Shown here: positions 43,057 to 50,992 of the stretch, one piece after another
Position numbering within the stretch: position 1 is the stretch's first letter
How the letters are laid out: each line of letters opens with the position of its first letter
NCBI GenBank assembly: GCA_944387015.1
Contig: CALXDH010000005.1
Span: 1-64,000, forward strand
Source of the DNA: an uncultured Oscillospiraceae bacterium
Lineage (GTDB): Bacteria; Bacillota; Clostridia; Oscillospirales; Oscillospiraceae
Reading direction: 5' to 3'
DNA: 64,000 nt
Made by a program: the position numbers and the translations under genes
Notes under the pieces: generated by a model
Told to the model about the DNA's origin: nothing
The model's input: only the letters and a program-made list of their open reading frames with translations
Database searches by the model: none

Positions 43057-44079
43057 ATGGCTGGAGCGAGAGGATACCACAGCTACCGCGGGCGGACCCC
43101 CAAGAGCAGGATCGTCCTTGCGGTGATTTTGGTGGTCATCATTCTGGCTGCCGTGCTGTTTATGGTGTTTCAGCAGTTTGTGGTCTACGACGAGACGGGG
43201 CACGCCCGGCTGGATCTGCCCTGGCAGACGGAAGAGCCCTCCCAAGAGGAGGAACCGCCTGACAATGTGGAGATCACCGTGGAAGAGCCGGAGCGCACGG
43301 AGACGAAGACCCTCCAGCTTGACGCTGCGCCCCTGACCGATTGGGACAGCGCCGCCGCCCAGGCCGCCGCGGCCGGCTGCAACAGTGTGGCCGTCACCGT
43401 GAAGGACGCGTCGGGCCAGGTCTACTTTGACAGCGCCCAGCCCGCGGCCTCCGGCGCCATCCGGACGGAGAGCACCACAGCCGCGGCCCTCACAGCCATG
43501 ACCGCCTCGGACACCTATACCATCGCCCGGCTCTCCTGCCTGCTGGACCCCATCGCGGCCAAGGCGGACGTGGAGGGCATGGGCCTCAAAAACACCGGCG
43601 GCTATATCTTCTACGACGGCAACAACCTCAACTGGCTGGACCCCTCCAAGCCCGCCGCCCGGCAGTATCTGTGCGGCCTTGCCAAGGAGCTGGCGGAGAT
43701 GGGCTTTGACGAGATCCTGCTCACGGACGTGAGCTATCCCACGGAGGGAAAGCTGGATAAGATCGCCTACGGCGAGACCGGCAAGGTGCAGAATCTCAAT
43801 ACGTTCCTGGATGAGATGCGGGCGGCTCTCGCGGCGTATGATGTGAAACTCTCCATCGAGCTTCCGGCCGCCGCCGTCTCCGAGGGCAGCGACAGCCAGG
43901 CGGGACTGACCCTGGCGGACATTGCCCCCCGGGTGGACCGGATCTATGCGGTCACCACCGAGGACCAGATCTCTGCTCTCTCCCAGGCGGTGAGCGCTGC
44001 TTCGGCCGAGACGGAGTTCGTGCCGGAGCTGGCCGCGGCACCCGCCGCATTCACCGGCAGCTGGCTGGTAACGGGCTGA
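43057..44079 (+). CDS. DUF4015-type putative glycoside hydrolase, membrane anchored
   Basis: The 340-residue protein has a short basic N-terminus, one membrane helix (about residues 19-40), a Glu/Pro-rich stalk (50-85) and a barrel-like domain. The domain includes AAAQAAAAGCNSVAVTVKD, LKNTGGYIFYDGNNLNWLDPS, a LCGLAKELAEMGFDEILLTDVSYP segment and DVKLSIELPA. This resembles DUF4015 proteins, placed near alpha-amylase-fold glycoside hydrolases, with no known substrate. Catalytic residues are not assigned. The ATG at 43057 follows GAGGTGACGGAA. Confidence 0.65.
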   Translation: MAGARGYHSYRGRTPKSRIVLAVILVVIILAAVLFMVFQQFVVYDETGHARLDLPWQTEEPSQEEEPPDNVEITVEEPERTETKTLQLDAAPLTDWDSAAAQAAAAGCNSVAVTVKDASGQVYFDSAQPAASGAIRTESTTAAALTAMTASDTYTIARLSCLLDPIAAKADVEGMGLKNTGGYIFYDGNNLNWLDPSKPAARQYLCGLAKELAEMGFDEILLTDVSYPTEGKLDKIAYGETGKVQNLNTFLDEMRAALAAYDVKLSIELPAAAVSEGSDSQAGLTLADIAPRVDRIYAVTTEDQISALSQAVSAASAETEFVPELAAAPAAFTGSWLVTG

Positions 44080-44095
44080 AAAACCGACAAGCATC

Positions 44096-44132
44096 AAAAA
44101 GGGACCGTGCCTGAAGGCACGGTCCCTTTTTT
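44096..44132. terminator. Bidirectional terminator
   Basis: AAAAAGGGACCGTGCC and GGCACGGTCCCTTTTT pair around TGAA, between the DUF4015 gene and the convergent MBL-fold gene. Confidence 0.92.
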
Positions 44133-44133
44133 G

Positions 44134-44847
44134 TTACAGCGTGAAGCACTGCCCGTTCCGCTCCACCATCCGCACCTGCCCGGCAAAGGCGGGACAGGCG
44201 GCGAGAAAGTCCCGGGTGAAGGAGAACTGCTCCCACTGGTGCATGGGCAGAAGACAGGCGGTGTCCGTCAGCTCCAGGAAGTACCGGGCGCCCCGGAAGC
44301 CGTCCTCCCCCAGACGGGGGTCCACCGGGAACATGGCAAGGTCCATGTGCCGCCCCCGGAGAGGCTCGCAGTAGCGCTTAAAGTTGACCTCCATGTTCCG
44401 GTTCCAGGCCTTGTCCTCCCCCTCCCAGTGCCACCAGTTGAGATCTCCGGCGTGGAAGATGGTCTTTCCCTCCAGGGAGACCAGGAACGCCACCCCCTCA
44501 TCGGTGGAGGGCAGCGTCTCCACGGTGACGCCGGGAATGGGGGAAACCGTCTCGCCGCCGCCTAAGGCCAGGCAGCGCGCAGCCACGTCGTCGGAGAGGT
44601 TCCACCGGGTGCGATTGCGCTCCGTCAGGCGGATGTCCTTTCCCAGCAGGAAGCGGACGTCCCGCCCGCCCTCCGCCAGGGAGAAGATGGCGGGGTTGAA
44701 GTGGTCCTTATGGCGGTGGCTGGCAAAGACCAGCAGCGGCCGGTCCGCCGGCAGGGGCGGCAGCTCTCCCTTCCACCAGTCAAAGAGCAGCGAAGCCGTC
44801 TCCAGCTCCAGAAAAAAGCCGCTGTGGGCCAAGAACGTGACGCGCAT
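44134..44847 (-). CDS. MBL-fold metal-dependent hydrolase
   Basis: The 237-residue protein has the metallo-beta-lactamase signature FASHRHKDHFN (HxHxDH), IFHAGDLNWWHW with the bridging Asp, and a late LLPMHQWEQ His. It belongs to the UlaG-like/beta-lactamase superfamily group starting with FLAHSGFFLE. The substrate is unknown. It shares one base with the upstream YbjQ-family gene (TGATG), so both are cotranscribed. Confidence 0.85.
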   Translation of the reverse strand: MRVTFLAHSGFFLELETASLLFDWWKGELPPLPADRPLLVFASHRHKDHFNPAIFSLAEGGRDVRFLLGKDIRLTERNRTRWNLSDDVAARCLALGGGETVSPIPGVTVETLPSTDEGVAFLVSLEGKTIFHAGDLNWWHWEGEDKAWNRNMEVNFKRYCEPLRGRHMDLAMFPVDPRLGEDGFRGARYFLELTDTACLLPMHQWEQFSFTRDFLAACPAFAGQVRMVERNGQCFTL

Positions 44848-45158
44848 CAGCAGAACTTCACCGCCGTTCCGTAGGCGATGACCTCCGCAGCGCCCTGCAT
44901 CACAGAGGAGGACGCGTACCGCAGGCCCACCACCGCGTCGGCTCCCAGCTCCTCGGCGGCGTCCACCATCCGCTTGGTGGCGATCTGACGGGCCTCGTTG
45001 AGCATCTCCGTGTAGCCGGTGATCTCACCGCCCACCAGGGTCTTCATGCCGGCCATGAAATCCCGGCCGAAGTTTTTGCTGTATACCACGGTGCCCTTGA
45101 CGGTGTCCAGCGCCTCGAAGGCCTGACCGGGAATGGTCTCAATGGTGAAAAGCTTCAT
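44847..45158 (-). CDS. YbjQ/UPF0145 family protein
   Basis: The 103-residue protein contains the family core GTVVYSKNFGRDFMAGMKTLVGGE (residues 22-45), YTEMLNEARQIATKRM and LGADAVVGLRYAS, typical of UPF0145. It is a small pentameric-type protein of unknown function, related to heavy-metal-binding-like domains. The ATG at 45156-45158 has AGGAGG upstream. It is coupled to the MBL gene and lies 80 nt after merR. Confidence 0.9.
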   Translation of the reverse strand: MKLFTIETIPGQAFEALDTVKGTVVYSKNFGRDFMAGMKTLVGGEITGYTEMLNEARQIATKRMVDAAEELGADAVVGLRYASSSVMQGAAEVIAYGTAVKFC

Positions 45159-45238
45159 GTTGGGTTCCTCCTTATGTGTTAAAAAAATCAATGTGGATTT
45201 CCACGATCTTCCGTTGGATTTGTGGAAAACGGACGGGA

Positions 45239-45901
45239 TCAGTATTTTTTGGCGTCGTCCTCCTCGCCCCGGCCGATCTCATGGATCCGCTGGACCAGGG
45301 CCACGATTATCCCCAGGATCACCGCCGCCGGAATGGCCACCAGCAGCGCCAGCAGCGGCAGCGGGGGCGCTCCCGCCGGGTCCGTGTCAAAGGCCCAGAG
45401 AAAGAGCCAGATGAGGCCCGCCATGAAAACCGCCATCAGCACGGTCATCAGCACCGGCGCCACATAGCGGCGGCGCCGGGTGTCCTGCTTCTGCTTGTTC
45501 ATAAAGGTCGTCCCCTCCTGTTCCATTCGCTCCATCCGGGCGAGGAGCGACTCCGCGTCCAGGTGGTCCAGCCGCTCATGAGAATCGGTCAGCTCCGCAC
45601 ACAGCCGGGCGGCGTCCGCCAGGTTCTGCCGCTCCCGCTCCAGGCTCACCAGATGCCGCCGCATACCGTCCCCCACGGTGTGGACGCCGCTTTGCATCTG
45701 GCGGATCTCCTCCAGGGGCACGCCCAGCTTGCGCAGCAGTTTGATGCGCCGCAGGGCGTCCACCTCCGCCTCGCCGTAATCCCGGTAGCCGTTCTGGCTG
45801 TTCCGGCGGGGGCTGAGCAGCCCCTGCTCCTCATAAAAGCGGATATTTTTCTTGGTGATGCCCACCAGGGCCTCCACCTCGTTGATTTTCAAGGGCCTCA
45901 C
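45239..45901 (-). CDS. MerR-family regulator with C-terminal membrane segments
   Basis: The 220-residue protein has the MerR HTH (LKINEVEALVGITKKNIRFY, EEQGLLSP, NGYRDYGEAEVDALRRIKLL), a coiled coil to about residue 125, then two hydrophobic segments (about residues 146-170 and 180-205). A membrane-tethered MerR is unusual and might sense the envelope. The start is uncertain: GTG at 45901 or TTG at 45892, both near a GGAAGGGGGA site. Its promoter has a MerR-like dyad. Confidence 0.82.
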   Translation of the reverse strand: MRPLKINEVEALVGITKKNIRFYEEQGLLSPRRNSQNGYRDYGEAEVDALRRIKLLRKLGVPLEEIRQMQSGVHTVGDGMRRHLVSLERERQNLADAARLCAELTDSHERLDHLDAESLLARMERMEQEGTTFMNKQKQDTRRRRYVAPVLMTVLMAVFMAGLIWLFLWAFDTDPAGAPPLPLLALLVAIPAAVILGIIVALVQRIHEIGRGEEDDAKKY

Positions 45902-45920
45902 TTCCCCCTTCCGGGGCTAT

Positions 45921-45949
45921 GGTATACCTTCCACCTGGGGGAAAGTCAA
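45921..45949 (-). promoter_or_regulatory. Promoter of merR with a dyad between -35 and -10
   Basis: On the minus strand TTGACT (45944-45949) and TATACC (45921-45926) are 17 bp apart. The spacer contains the dyad CTTCC...GGAAG, where MerR-type regulators bind. A 19-bp spacing to an alternative TACCAT is also possible. Confidence 0.55.
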
Positions 45950-46001
45950 GAGCTGTGGAAAAAAATCCGCCGGAGGGGTGGGAACCGTCCGCCGGTTATG
46001 G

Positions 46002-46013
46002 TACAATCATACC
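46002..46013 (+). promoter_or_regulatory. -10 element placed for a leaderless mutY transcript
   Basis: TACAAT (46002-46007) ends 6 nt before the mutY ATG, so transcription would start at or next to the start codon. No good -35 or ribosome-binding site was found. Confidence 0.4.
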
Positions 46014-47108
46014 ATGTGTGATGAGATTTTGACAACCAAAACCCCCCTTTCCGACCTGCCGGAACCGCTGCTGGACTGGTACCGCGCCAACGCCCGGGAC
46101 CTGCCCTGGCGCCGCACCCGGGACCCCTACCGGATCTGGGTGTCGGAGATCATGCTCCAGCAGACCCGGGTGGCGGCGGTCCTGGGGTATTATGCCCGGT
46201 TTCTCGACGCCTTCCCCACGGTGGAAGCATTGGCGGCGGCACCGGAGCAGCAGCTGATGAAGCTCTGGGAGGGCCTGGGCTATTACAGCCGGGCCCGGAA
46301 CCTTCAAAAGGCCGCCGGACTGGTGGCGGAACGGGGTTCCTTTCCGGACACCTATGCAGAGCTCCTCTCCCTGCCGGGAGTGGGCGATTACACCGCCAGC
46401 GCCATCGCCTCGGCGGCGTTCGGCCGGCGGGAGGCGGCGGTGGACGGCAACGTGCTGCGGGTGGTGACCCGGCTGACGGACTGCCATGACGACATCGCCG
46501 ACCCCAAAACGAAAAAGGCGATCCGGGCCCAGGTCCAGGCGGTGATGCCGGAGGCGGCGGAGGACATCCGCATCTTCAACCAGGCCACTATGGAGCTGGG
46601 GGCCACGGTCTGCGTCCCCAACGGTCCCCCCAAGTGCGAGGTGTGCCCGGCGGCGGGATTCTGCCTGGGGCGTCTGCGGGGCACAGCGCCGGTGCTGCCG
46701 GTGAAGGCGGCGAAAAAGGCCCGCCGGGTAGAGGAGCGGACGGTGCTGGTGCTGCTGCGCCAGGGCCGGACGGCGCTGCGCCGCCGGCCCGGCCGGGGGC
46801 TTCTGGCGGGGCTGTGGGAATTTCCCAATGTGGACGGCGCCCTGGACGAGGACGCCGCCGGGGCGGCTGCTGCCGCCTGGGGGTTGACGGTGAAGGCCTG
46901 GCGGAACAAGCTGACGGCCAAGCACATCTTTACCCATGTGGAGTGGCACATGACCGGCTACACCCTGGAGGTGGAAGGAGACGGCCCGGCGGACTTTTTC
47001 TGGGCCGACGCCGCTGCGCTCCGGGAGCGGGCGGTGCCCTCCGCCTTTGCCCGGTACTATGCCGAGGCCATGACGGAACTGGAGGACGTATGGAACGAAT
47101 CGAACTGA
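46014..47108 (+). CDS. mutY: A/G-specific adenine glycosylase
   Basis: MutY removes adenine mispaired with 8-oxoguanine. The 364-residue protein has WVSEIMLQQTRV with the catalytic Glu, LPGVGDYTASAIASAAFG then AVDGNVLRV (catalytic Asp), a four-Cys [4Fe-4S] loop (CVPNGPPKCEVCPAAGFC) and a C-terminal Nudix-like 8-oxoG recognition domain (LLAGLWEFPN). The ATG at 46014 lacks a ribosome-binding site. An in-frame GTG at 45978 overlaps GGAGGGG and is the alternative. First gene of a run of seven. Confidence 0.95.
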   Translation: MCDEILTTKTPLSDLPEPLLDWYRANARDLPWRRTRDPYRIWVSEIMLQQTRVAAVLGYYARFLDAFPTVEALAAAPEQQLMKLWEGLGYYSRARNLQKAAGLVAERGSFPDTYAELLSLPGVGDYTASAIASAAFGRREAAVDGNVLRVVTRLTDCHDDIADPKTKKAIRAQVQAVMPEAAEDIRIFNQATMELGATVCVPNGPPKCEVCPAAGFCLGRLRGTAPVLPVKAAKKARRVEERTVLVLLRQGRTALRRRPGRGLLAGLWEFPNVDGALDEDAAGAAAAAWGLTVKAWRNKLTAKHIFTHVEWHMTGYTLEVEGDGPADFFWADAAALRERAVPSAFARYYAEAMTELEDVWNESN

Positions 47109-47827
47109 GCACCCTGGCCATCCTGGCGGTGATTCTCTTTTTCCTGGGCTGGTGGTTCAAGGGCTGGGCCCGGCGGCTTCGGCAGCAGGTGGAAAACGGC
47201 GAAGCGGTGGAACCCACGGAGGAGACGGTCCTCCAGGCACCGCCGCCTGTGTCCCTCCCCACTCCGGCGCAGGTCTCCCAGGAGCCGGACGGCCCGGTGC
47301 CCTTCGGGTACAAGACCACCTGGATGGCCCTGCGCTGCGATGATCCGGAGCGGATCATCTCCGCCCTGCGGCCCCGTCTGCGGCAAAGCGCCAACTGGAC
47401 CACGGGCCTGGCGGCGGTGGACGCACAGACGGAGAGGCGGGTGTTCGTCTCCCCGGCGCTGGAGGGCTGGGTGCTGGCCGTGGGCGGCCCCGAGATGCTG
47501 CAGGAGGAACTGGCGGTGCAGTTCCCCCAGGCCCAGCGGTTTATGAGCCACCGGACCTCCGGCTGCTTTGGCTGGGCGCTCTATGAAAACGGGCACTGTT
47601 GCCGGCGGTACGCCTGCCTGGACGGGCAGGTGGAGAGCACGGGAGAGCTGACGCCCCAGGAGCGGGTTCTGGGCTTTGACCGCTTCCCCACGCCGGAGAA
47701 TGCCGACACCTGTGAGACTCTGCCCGATGAGGAGGACGTGCTGAACATCGCCGCCGCCTGGGGCGTGGACCCCCGGTTTGAAGAGACGGCGTACCCGCCT
47801 TCTGCCGGGTGGGTGTGCGGACTGTAA
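47090..47827 (+). CDS. Membrane-anchored protein of unknown function
   Basis: The 245-residue protein has one N-terminal membrane helix (about residues 8-24), a Pro/Glu-rich linker (35-75) and a soluble domain. The domain includes WMALRCDDPERIISAL, VFVSPALEGWVLAVGG and GCFGWALYENGHCCRRYACLD, then DEEDVLNIAAAWGVDP. I do not recognise a named family; the layout resembles uncharacterised proteins around immunity or DUF-type domains. It overlaps mutY by 19 nt; GGAGG lies 3-4 nt before the ATG. Confidence 0.7.
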   Translation: MERIELSTLAILAVILFFLGWWFKGWARRLRQQVENGEAVEPTEETVLQAPPPVSLPTPAQVSQEPDGPVPFGYKTTWMALRCDDPERIISALRPRLRQSANWTTGLAAVDAQTERRVFVSPALEGWVLAVGGPEMLQEELAVQFPQAQRFMSHRTSGCFGWALYENGHCCRRYACLDGQVESTGELTPQERVLGFDRFPTPENADTCETLPDEEDVLNIAAAWGVDPRFEETAYPPSAGWVCGL

Positions 47828-47851
47828 GGCGATACGCCGGGAGGACGCGGA

Positions 47852-48043
47852 ATGGAACTTGTCAATATTGCGGGCATCGCGCTGCTGATGCTGCTGGTGA
47901 GAAAGCTCATCTGGTGTGTGCGGTGGCTGTGGTGCTATTACCACGGCCGTCCCACGCCGGAGCCCATCTCCTTCCTGCCCCGGCGCACCGGGAGCGTTTT
48001 TAACGGGCACGTAGACCAGACCGGGCGTGATCAGGAGGAATGA
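47852..48043 (+). CDS. Small single-TM protein of unknown function
   Basis: The 63-residue product has one hydrophobic helix (about residues 5-29, rich in Leu, Ile and Trp) and a polar tail (residues 30-63). GGGAGG precedes the ATG by 7 nt, and the position between tightly packed genes supports its being real. No family is recognised. Confidence 0.6.
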   Translation: MELVNIAGIALLMLLVRKLIWCVRWLWCYYHGRPTPEPISFLPRRTGSVFNGHVDQTGRDQEE

Positions 48044-48045
48044 AG

Positions 48046-48372
48046 ATGGCACTTTGGAACAAAACACCCCGGGAAGAACCGGTGGTCCCGATGCGCTGTC
48101 CCTGGTGCGGCGGGGCGATGAAGCGGGGGTATCTGACCAGCGGCCGGGATGCCGTCTACTTTTCCGAGGAGAAGCCCGGCATGGTGGAGTACCTGATTCG
48201 GGGAGCGGGCTGGCTTCGGCTGGACAACGAGGGCGGCTCCGTGAACACCTATAAGACCGCCTGGCACTGCCCTGCCTGCCGGAAACTGGTGGTGGATACC
48301 GCCGATATCCGCCCCAAGGGAGAATGGCCGGAGCTGGGACAGACGCCGGAGCCCGGTTCCGGGGACATCTGA
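48046..48372 (+). CDS. Zinc-ribbon protein (DUF6487-like), paralogue A
   Basis: The 108-residue protein has MRCPWCGGAMKRGYL (C18, C21) and, after a GRDAVYFSEEKPG insert, YKTAWHCPACRKLVVD, forming a four-Cys zinc ribbon. The same layout recurs in the next gene. The start is set at the second ATG (48046), 7 nt after AGGAGG, rather than at the ATG at 48040. The role is unknown; such proteins may handle nucleic acids or protein partners. Confidence 0.78.
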   Translation: MALWNKTPREEPVVPMRCPWCGGAMKRGYLTSGRDAVYFSEEKPGMVEYLIRGAGWLRLDNEGGSVNTYKTAWHCPACRKLVVDTADIRPKGEWPELGQTPEPGSGDI

Positions 48373-48400
48373 AACAGGACGGAGACGAGGAGGAACGGCC

Positions 48401-48922
48401 ATGAGCTTTTGGAAGAAGAGCGACGACCCATGGGACTGGAAGGACGAGGAGGAGCGCCGTCCCCGGAAGGCGTCTGCGCCGCCGCCGGAGGAGGGCCAGC
48501 CGGCAGAGCCGGGGCTTTGGGAGGAGATCAAGGACCTGGGCAAGGTGCTGACAGAGAGCTGGAGCCCCCGGCAGAAGGATGAGGAAGACCCCATCCCGCC
48601 CATGACCTGCCCCTGGTGCGGCAAGGACATGCTGGGCGGATACCTCTACACCGGCCGGGACGCCATTGTCTGGGCCCGGAAGCGGCCGGGCTTTTTGTCG
48701 GTTGACAAGGAGCGGATCCGGGTAGACGACGAGGGCGGCGTCTTCAGCAGCTACAAGACCGCCTGGCGCTGCGAAAGCTGCGAAAAGCTGGTGTTGGACA
48801 CCACCGGGATGCGCCGGATGGGCGAGGACCGCTATGTCGGTCCTTTTACGGAGACCAAGGAAGAAGAACCCAACGAAACGAGAGAGGAAGACAGCAACCA
48901 CAATGGCACAGCTTTACTTTAA
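48401..48922 (+). CDS. Zinc-ribbon protein (DUF6487-like), paralogue B
   Basis: The 173-residue protein has an acidic, Pro-rich N-terminal extension (residues 1-65), then the ribbon TCPWCGKDMLGGYLYTGRDAIVW and SYKTAWRCESCEKLVLDTTG. The ribbon is clearly related to that of the preceding gene, indicating tandem duplication. The last 20 nt overlap tdk. Function unknown. Confidence 0.78.
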   Translation: MSFWKKSDDPWDWKDEEERRPRKASAPPPEEGQPAEPGLWEEIKDLGKVLTESWSPRQKDEEDPIPPMTCPWCGKDMLGGYLYTGRDAIVWARKRPGFLSVDKERIRVDDEGGVFSSYKTAWRCESCEKLVLDTTGMRRMGEDRYVGPFTETKEEEPNETREEDSNHNGTALL

Positions 48923-49490
48923 ATACGGAGCCATGGGCTCCAGCAAGACGGCCAACGCCCTGATGACCCGCTTCAACTACGAGGAGCGGGGCCAGCAGAC
49001 CCTGCTGGTCAAACCCCGGGTGGACACCCGGGACGGGGACCACATGGTGGTCTCCCGGATCGGACTGACCTACCCGTGCATCTACTTTGATGAGATGCGG
49101 GCACTTTCCGTGATGGAGCTGCAGCAAAACGCCTGCATCATCGTGGACGAGGCCCAGTTCCTCACCAAAGAAGAGGTCATGTACCTGGTGTATCTGGTGG
49201 ACGATCTGGGCATCCCCGTCATCTGCTACGGGCTCCGGGCGGACTTCAAGGGAGACCTCTTCCCCGGCAGCGAGGCGCTGCTGGTGATGGCGGACAAGCT
49301 GGAGGAGGTCAAGACCGTTTGCTGGTGCGGTCGGAAGGCCACCTTCAACGCCCGCTTTGACCACAGCGGCAAGGTTCTCAAGGAGGGCGCCCAGGTGGTG
49401 CTGGGGGCCAACGACCAGTACATCGGGCTGTGCCGCCGGCACTGGATGGCCGGGGACCTGGGCCCGGACTTCCACGTGGAGGATTTATGA
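48903..49490 (+). CDS. tdk: Thymidine kinase (type II)
   Basis: The enzyme phosphorylates thymidine for dTMP salvage. The 195-residue protein has the P-loop GAMGSSKTANAL (K15), IIVDEAQFLTKEEV (Walker B), the thymidine-binding lasso VICYGLRADFKGDLFPGS and a zinc site from CWCG and CRRH. Start at the ATG at 48903 inside the end of the previous gene, with a poorly spaced AGAGGAAG. It overlaps the following radical SAM gene by 4 nt. Confidence 0.95.
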   Translation: MAQLYFKYGAMGSSKTANALMTRFNYEERGQQTLLVKPRVDTRDGDHMVVSRIGLTYPCIYFDEMRALSVMELQQNACIIVDEAQFLTKEEVMYLVYLVDDLGIPVICYGLRADFKGDLFPGSEALLVMADKLEEVKTVCWCGRKATFNARFDHSGKVLKEGAQVVLGANDQYIGLCRRHWMAGDLGPDFHVEDL

Positions 49491-50359
49491 TCTGTACCCT
49501 TTGTCCCCGCCGGTGCGGCGCGGAGCGGACGGACACCCGGGCGGGGGGGCTTTGCGGCATGCCCGCCGCTCCGGTGGTGGCCCGGGCCATGCTCCACCAG
49601 TGGGAGGAGCCCTGCCTCGTGGGAGACCACGGCGCCGGATGCGTGTTTTTTTCCGGCTGCAACCTCCGCTGCTGCTTCTGCCAGAACGGGACCATCTCCC
49701 GGGAAGGGTTCGGAAAGCCCATCTCCGTGGAGCGGCTGCGGGAGATTTTCCGGGAGCTGATCGCCCAGGGAGCCGCTTGTCTGGATCTGGTGACCCCCAC
49801 CCACTTCACCCCCGCCATTCTGGAGGCCCTGGGAGACGAGGAGTGGCCGGTGCCGGTGGTGTGGAACTGCGGCGGCTATGAGTCCGTAGAGACGCTGCGG
49901 CTGCTGGAGGGAAAGGTGCAGGTATACCTGCCGGACCTGAAGTACGCCCTGCCGGGGCCCGCCAAGCGCTACTCCGGGGCGGAGGATTACTTTGACCGGG
50001 CCTCCGCGGCAATCCTGGAGATGTACCGCCAGACGGGACCCTACGTGCTGGAGGACGGCCGCCTCAAGCGGGGCGTTGTGATCCGGCACCTGCAGCTGCC
50101 GGGAGAGCTGGAGAACACCCGCCGGTGCATCGATTGGGTGGCGGAGACCTTCCGCCCGGGAGAGGTGCTCTTCTCCCTTATGAGCCAGTACACGCCCCAG
50201 CCGGGGGCCAAGGGGCCTCTGGCCCGCCACGTGACAGGGGCGGAGTACCGGGCGGCGGTGGCCTACATGGAAAACTGCGGCATTACCGACGGCTACACCC
50301 AGGAGCGCACTTCCGCCCGGGAGGAGTACACACCGGACTTTGATCTCCGGGGCGTATAG
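49487..50359 (+). CDS. Radical SAM protein, PflX/COG1313 type
   Basis: The 290-residue protein starts MICTLCPRRCGAER, has the radical SAM motif GCNLRCCFCQN (C58, C62, C65), LDLVTPTHFTPAILEAL, VYLPDLKYA and VLFSLMSQYTPQP. This is the pattern of PflX-type putative pyruvate-formate-lyase activating-like enzymes, whose real target is unknown. The extra N-terminal cysteines (C3, C6, C10, C23) are typical. Coupled to tdk (ATGA). Confidence 0.86.
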   Translation: MICTLCPRRCGAERTDTRAGGLCGMPAAPVVARAMLHQWEEPCLVGDHGAGCVFFSGCNLRCCFCQNGTISREGFGKPISVERLREIFRELIAQGAACLDLVTPTHFTPAILEALGDEEWPVPVVWNCGGYESVETLRLLEGKVQVYLPDLKYALPGPAKRYSGAEDYFDRASAAILEMYRQTGPYVLEDGRLKRGVVIRHLQLPGELENTRRCIDWVAETFRPGEVLFSLMSQYTPQPGAKGPLARHVTGAEYRAAVAYMENCGITDGYTQERTSAREEYTPDFDLRGV

Positions 50360-50443
50360 CGGAAAGATTTTACCTGGATTTGCATGGACGGTGATGGCCC
50401 GGTATGGTATCCTGAGAGAAAGTCGGCAGAGGAGAGGGATACC

Positions 50444-50908
50444 ATGGCAGAGAACATTCGCAGAAAGATCCCGGTTCTGGTGCTGGCAGCGGTGGTGCTC
50501 TTTACCGCCTGGATGCTCTGGCCCCGGTCCCTGGCGGCGGCCTTTGACGCCCGGGGCGAATTGTCTGTTACCGTCATCACCAGCGGGGTGGAGGTAGTGG
50601 ATATGACCTCCAAGCCCTGGCAGGATATGGAGACGTACACCGTGGAGGCGGGGTCCCCCGAGGCCGCGGCCGTTGAGAAGAGCCTGGAGGGATATTCCTA
50701 CCGTCTCTGCTGGGACTCCCTGACAGGAAAAAGCCTGATCGAGGACATTGGAGCTGTCAGTGTGAAACTGTACGGCCCGGAGGGCGACCTTTCCGTATTC
50801 AGCGGCACCGGAAAGATCCGTCTGAACGGACGGACCGTCCGTCTCGCCGGGGGCCGGTCGGCCGTTTTGTGTGAAGAACTTACCGTCCTGCTGCGGGGTG
50901 AAAATTAG
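50444..50908 (+). CDS. Single-TM protein of unknown function
   Basis: The 154-residue protein has a short basic N-terminus, one membrane helix (about residues 9-26) and an extracytoplasmic beta-rich domain (SVTVITSGVEVVDM, VSVKLYGPEGDLSVFSGTGKIRLNGRTVRL). No family is recognised. GGAGAGGG precedes the ATG. A TTGCAT/TATGGT pair with 17-bp spacing (50379-50407) is a possible promoter, so it may be separate from the upstream operon. Confidence 0.65.
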   Translation: MAENIRRKIPVLVLAAVVLFTAWMLWPRSLAAAFDARGELSVTVITSGVEVVDMTSKPWQDMETYTVEAGSPEAAAVEKSLEGYSYRLCWDSLTGKSLIEDIGAVSVKLYGPEGDLSVFSGTGKIRLNGRTVRLAGGRSAVLCEELTVLLRGEN

Positions 50909-50910
50909 GG

Positions 50911-50938
50911 TTGCAAACTGTGTGCGCTGTATTATAAT
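50911..50938 (+). promoter_or_regulatory. Promoter of the MATE gene
   Basis: TTGCAA (50911-50916) and TATAAT (50933-50938) are 16 bp apart. Transcription would start around 50941-50945, at the foot of the hairpin that follows. Confidence 0.7.
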
Positions 50939-50942
50939 AAGG

Positions 50943-50973
50943 GGGCTGTCCGGAGCGGACAGCCCTATTTTTT
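50943..50973 (+). terminator. Hairpin with T tract between promoter and MATE start
   Basis: GGGCTGTCC-GGAGC-GGACAGCCC is followed by TATTTTTT. It can end the upstream gene, but it also lies at the very 5' end of the MATE transcript and could act as an attenuator. Confidence 0.8.
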
Positions 50974-50992
50974 ATGTGTGAGGAAACCTGCT

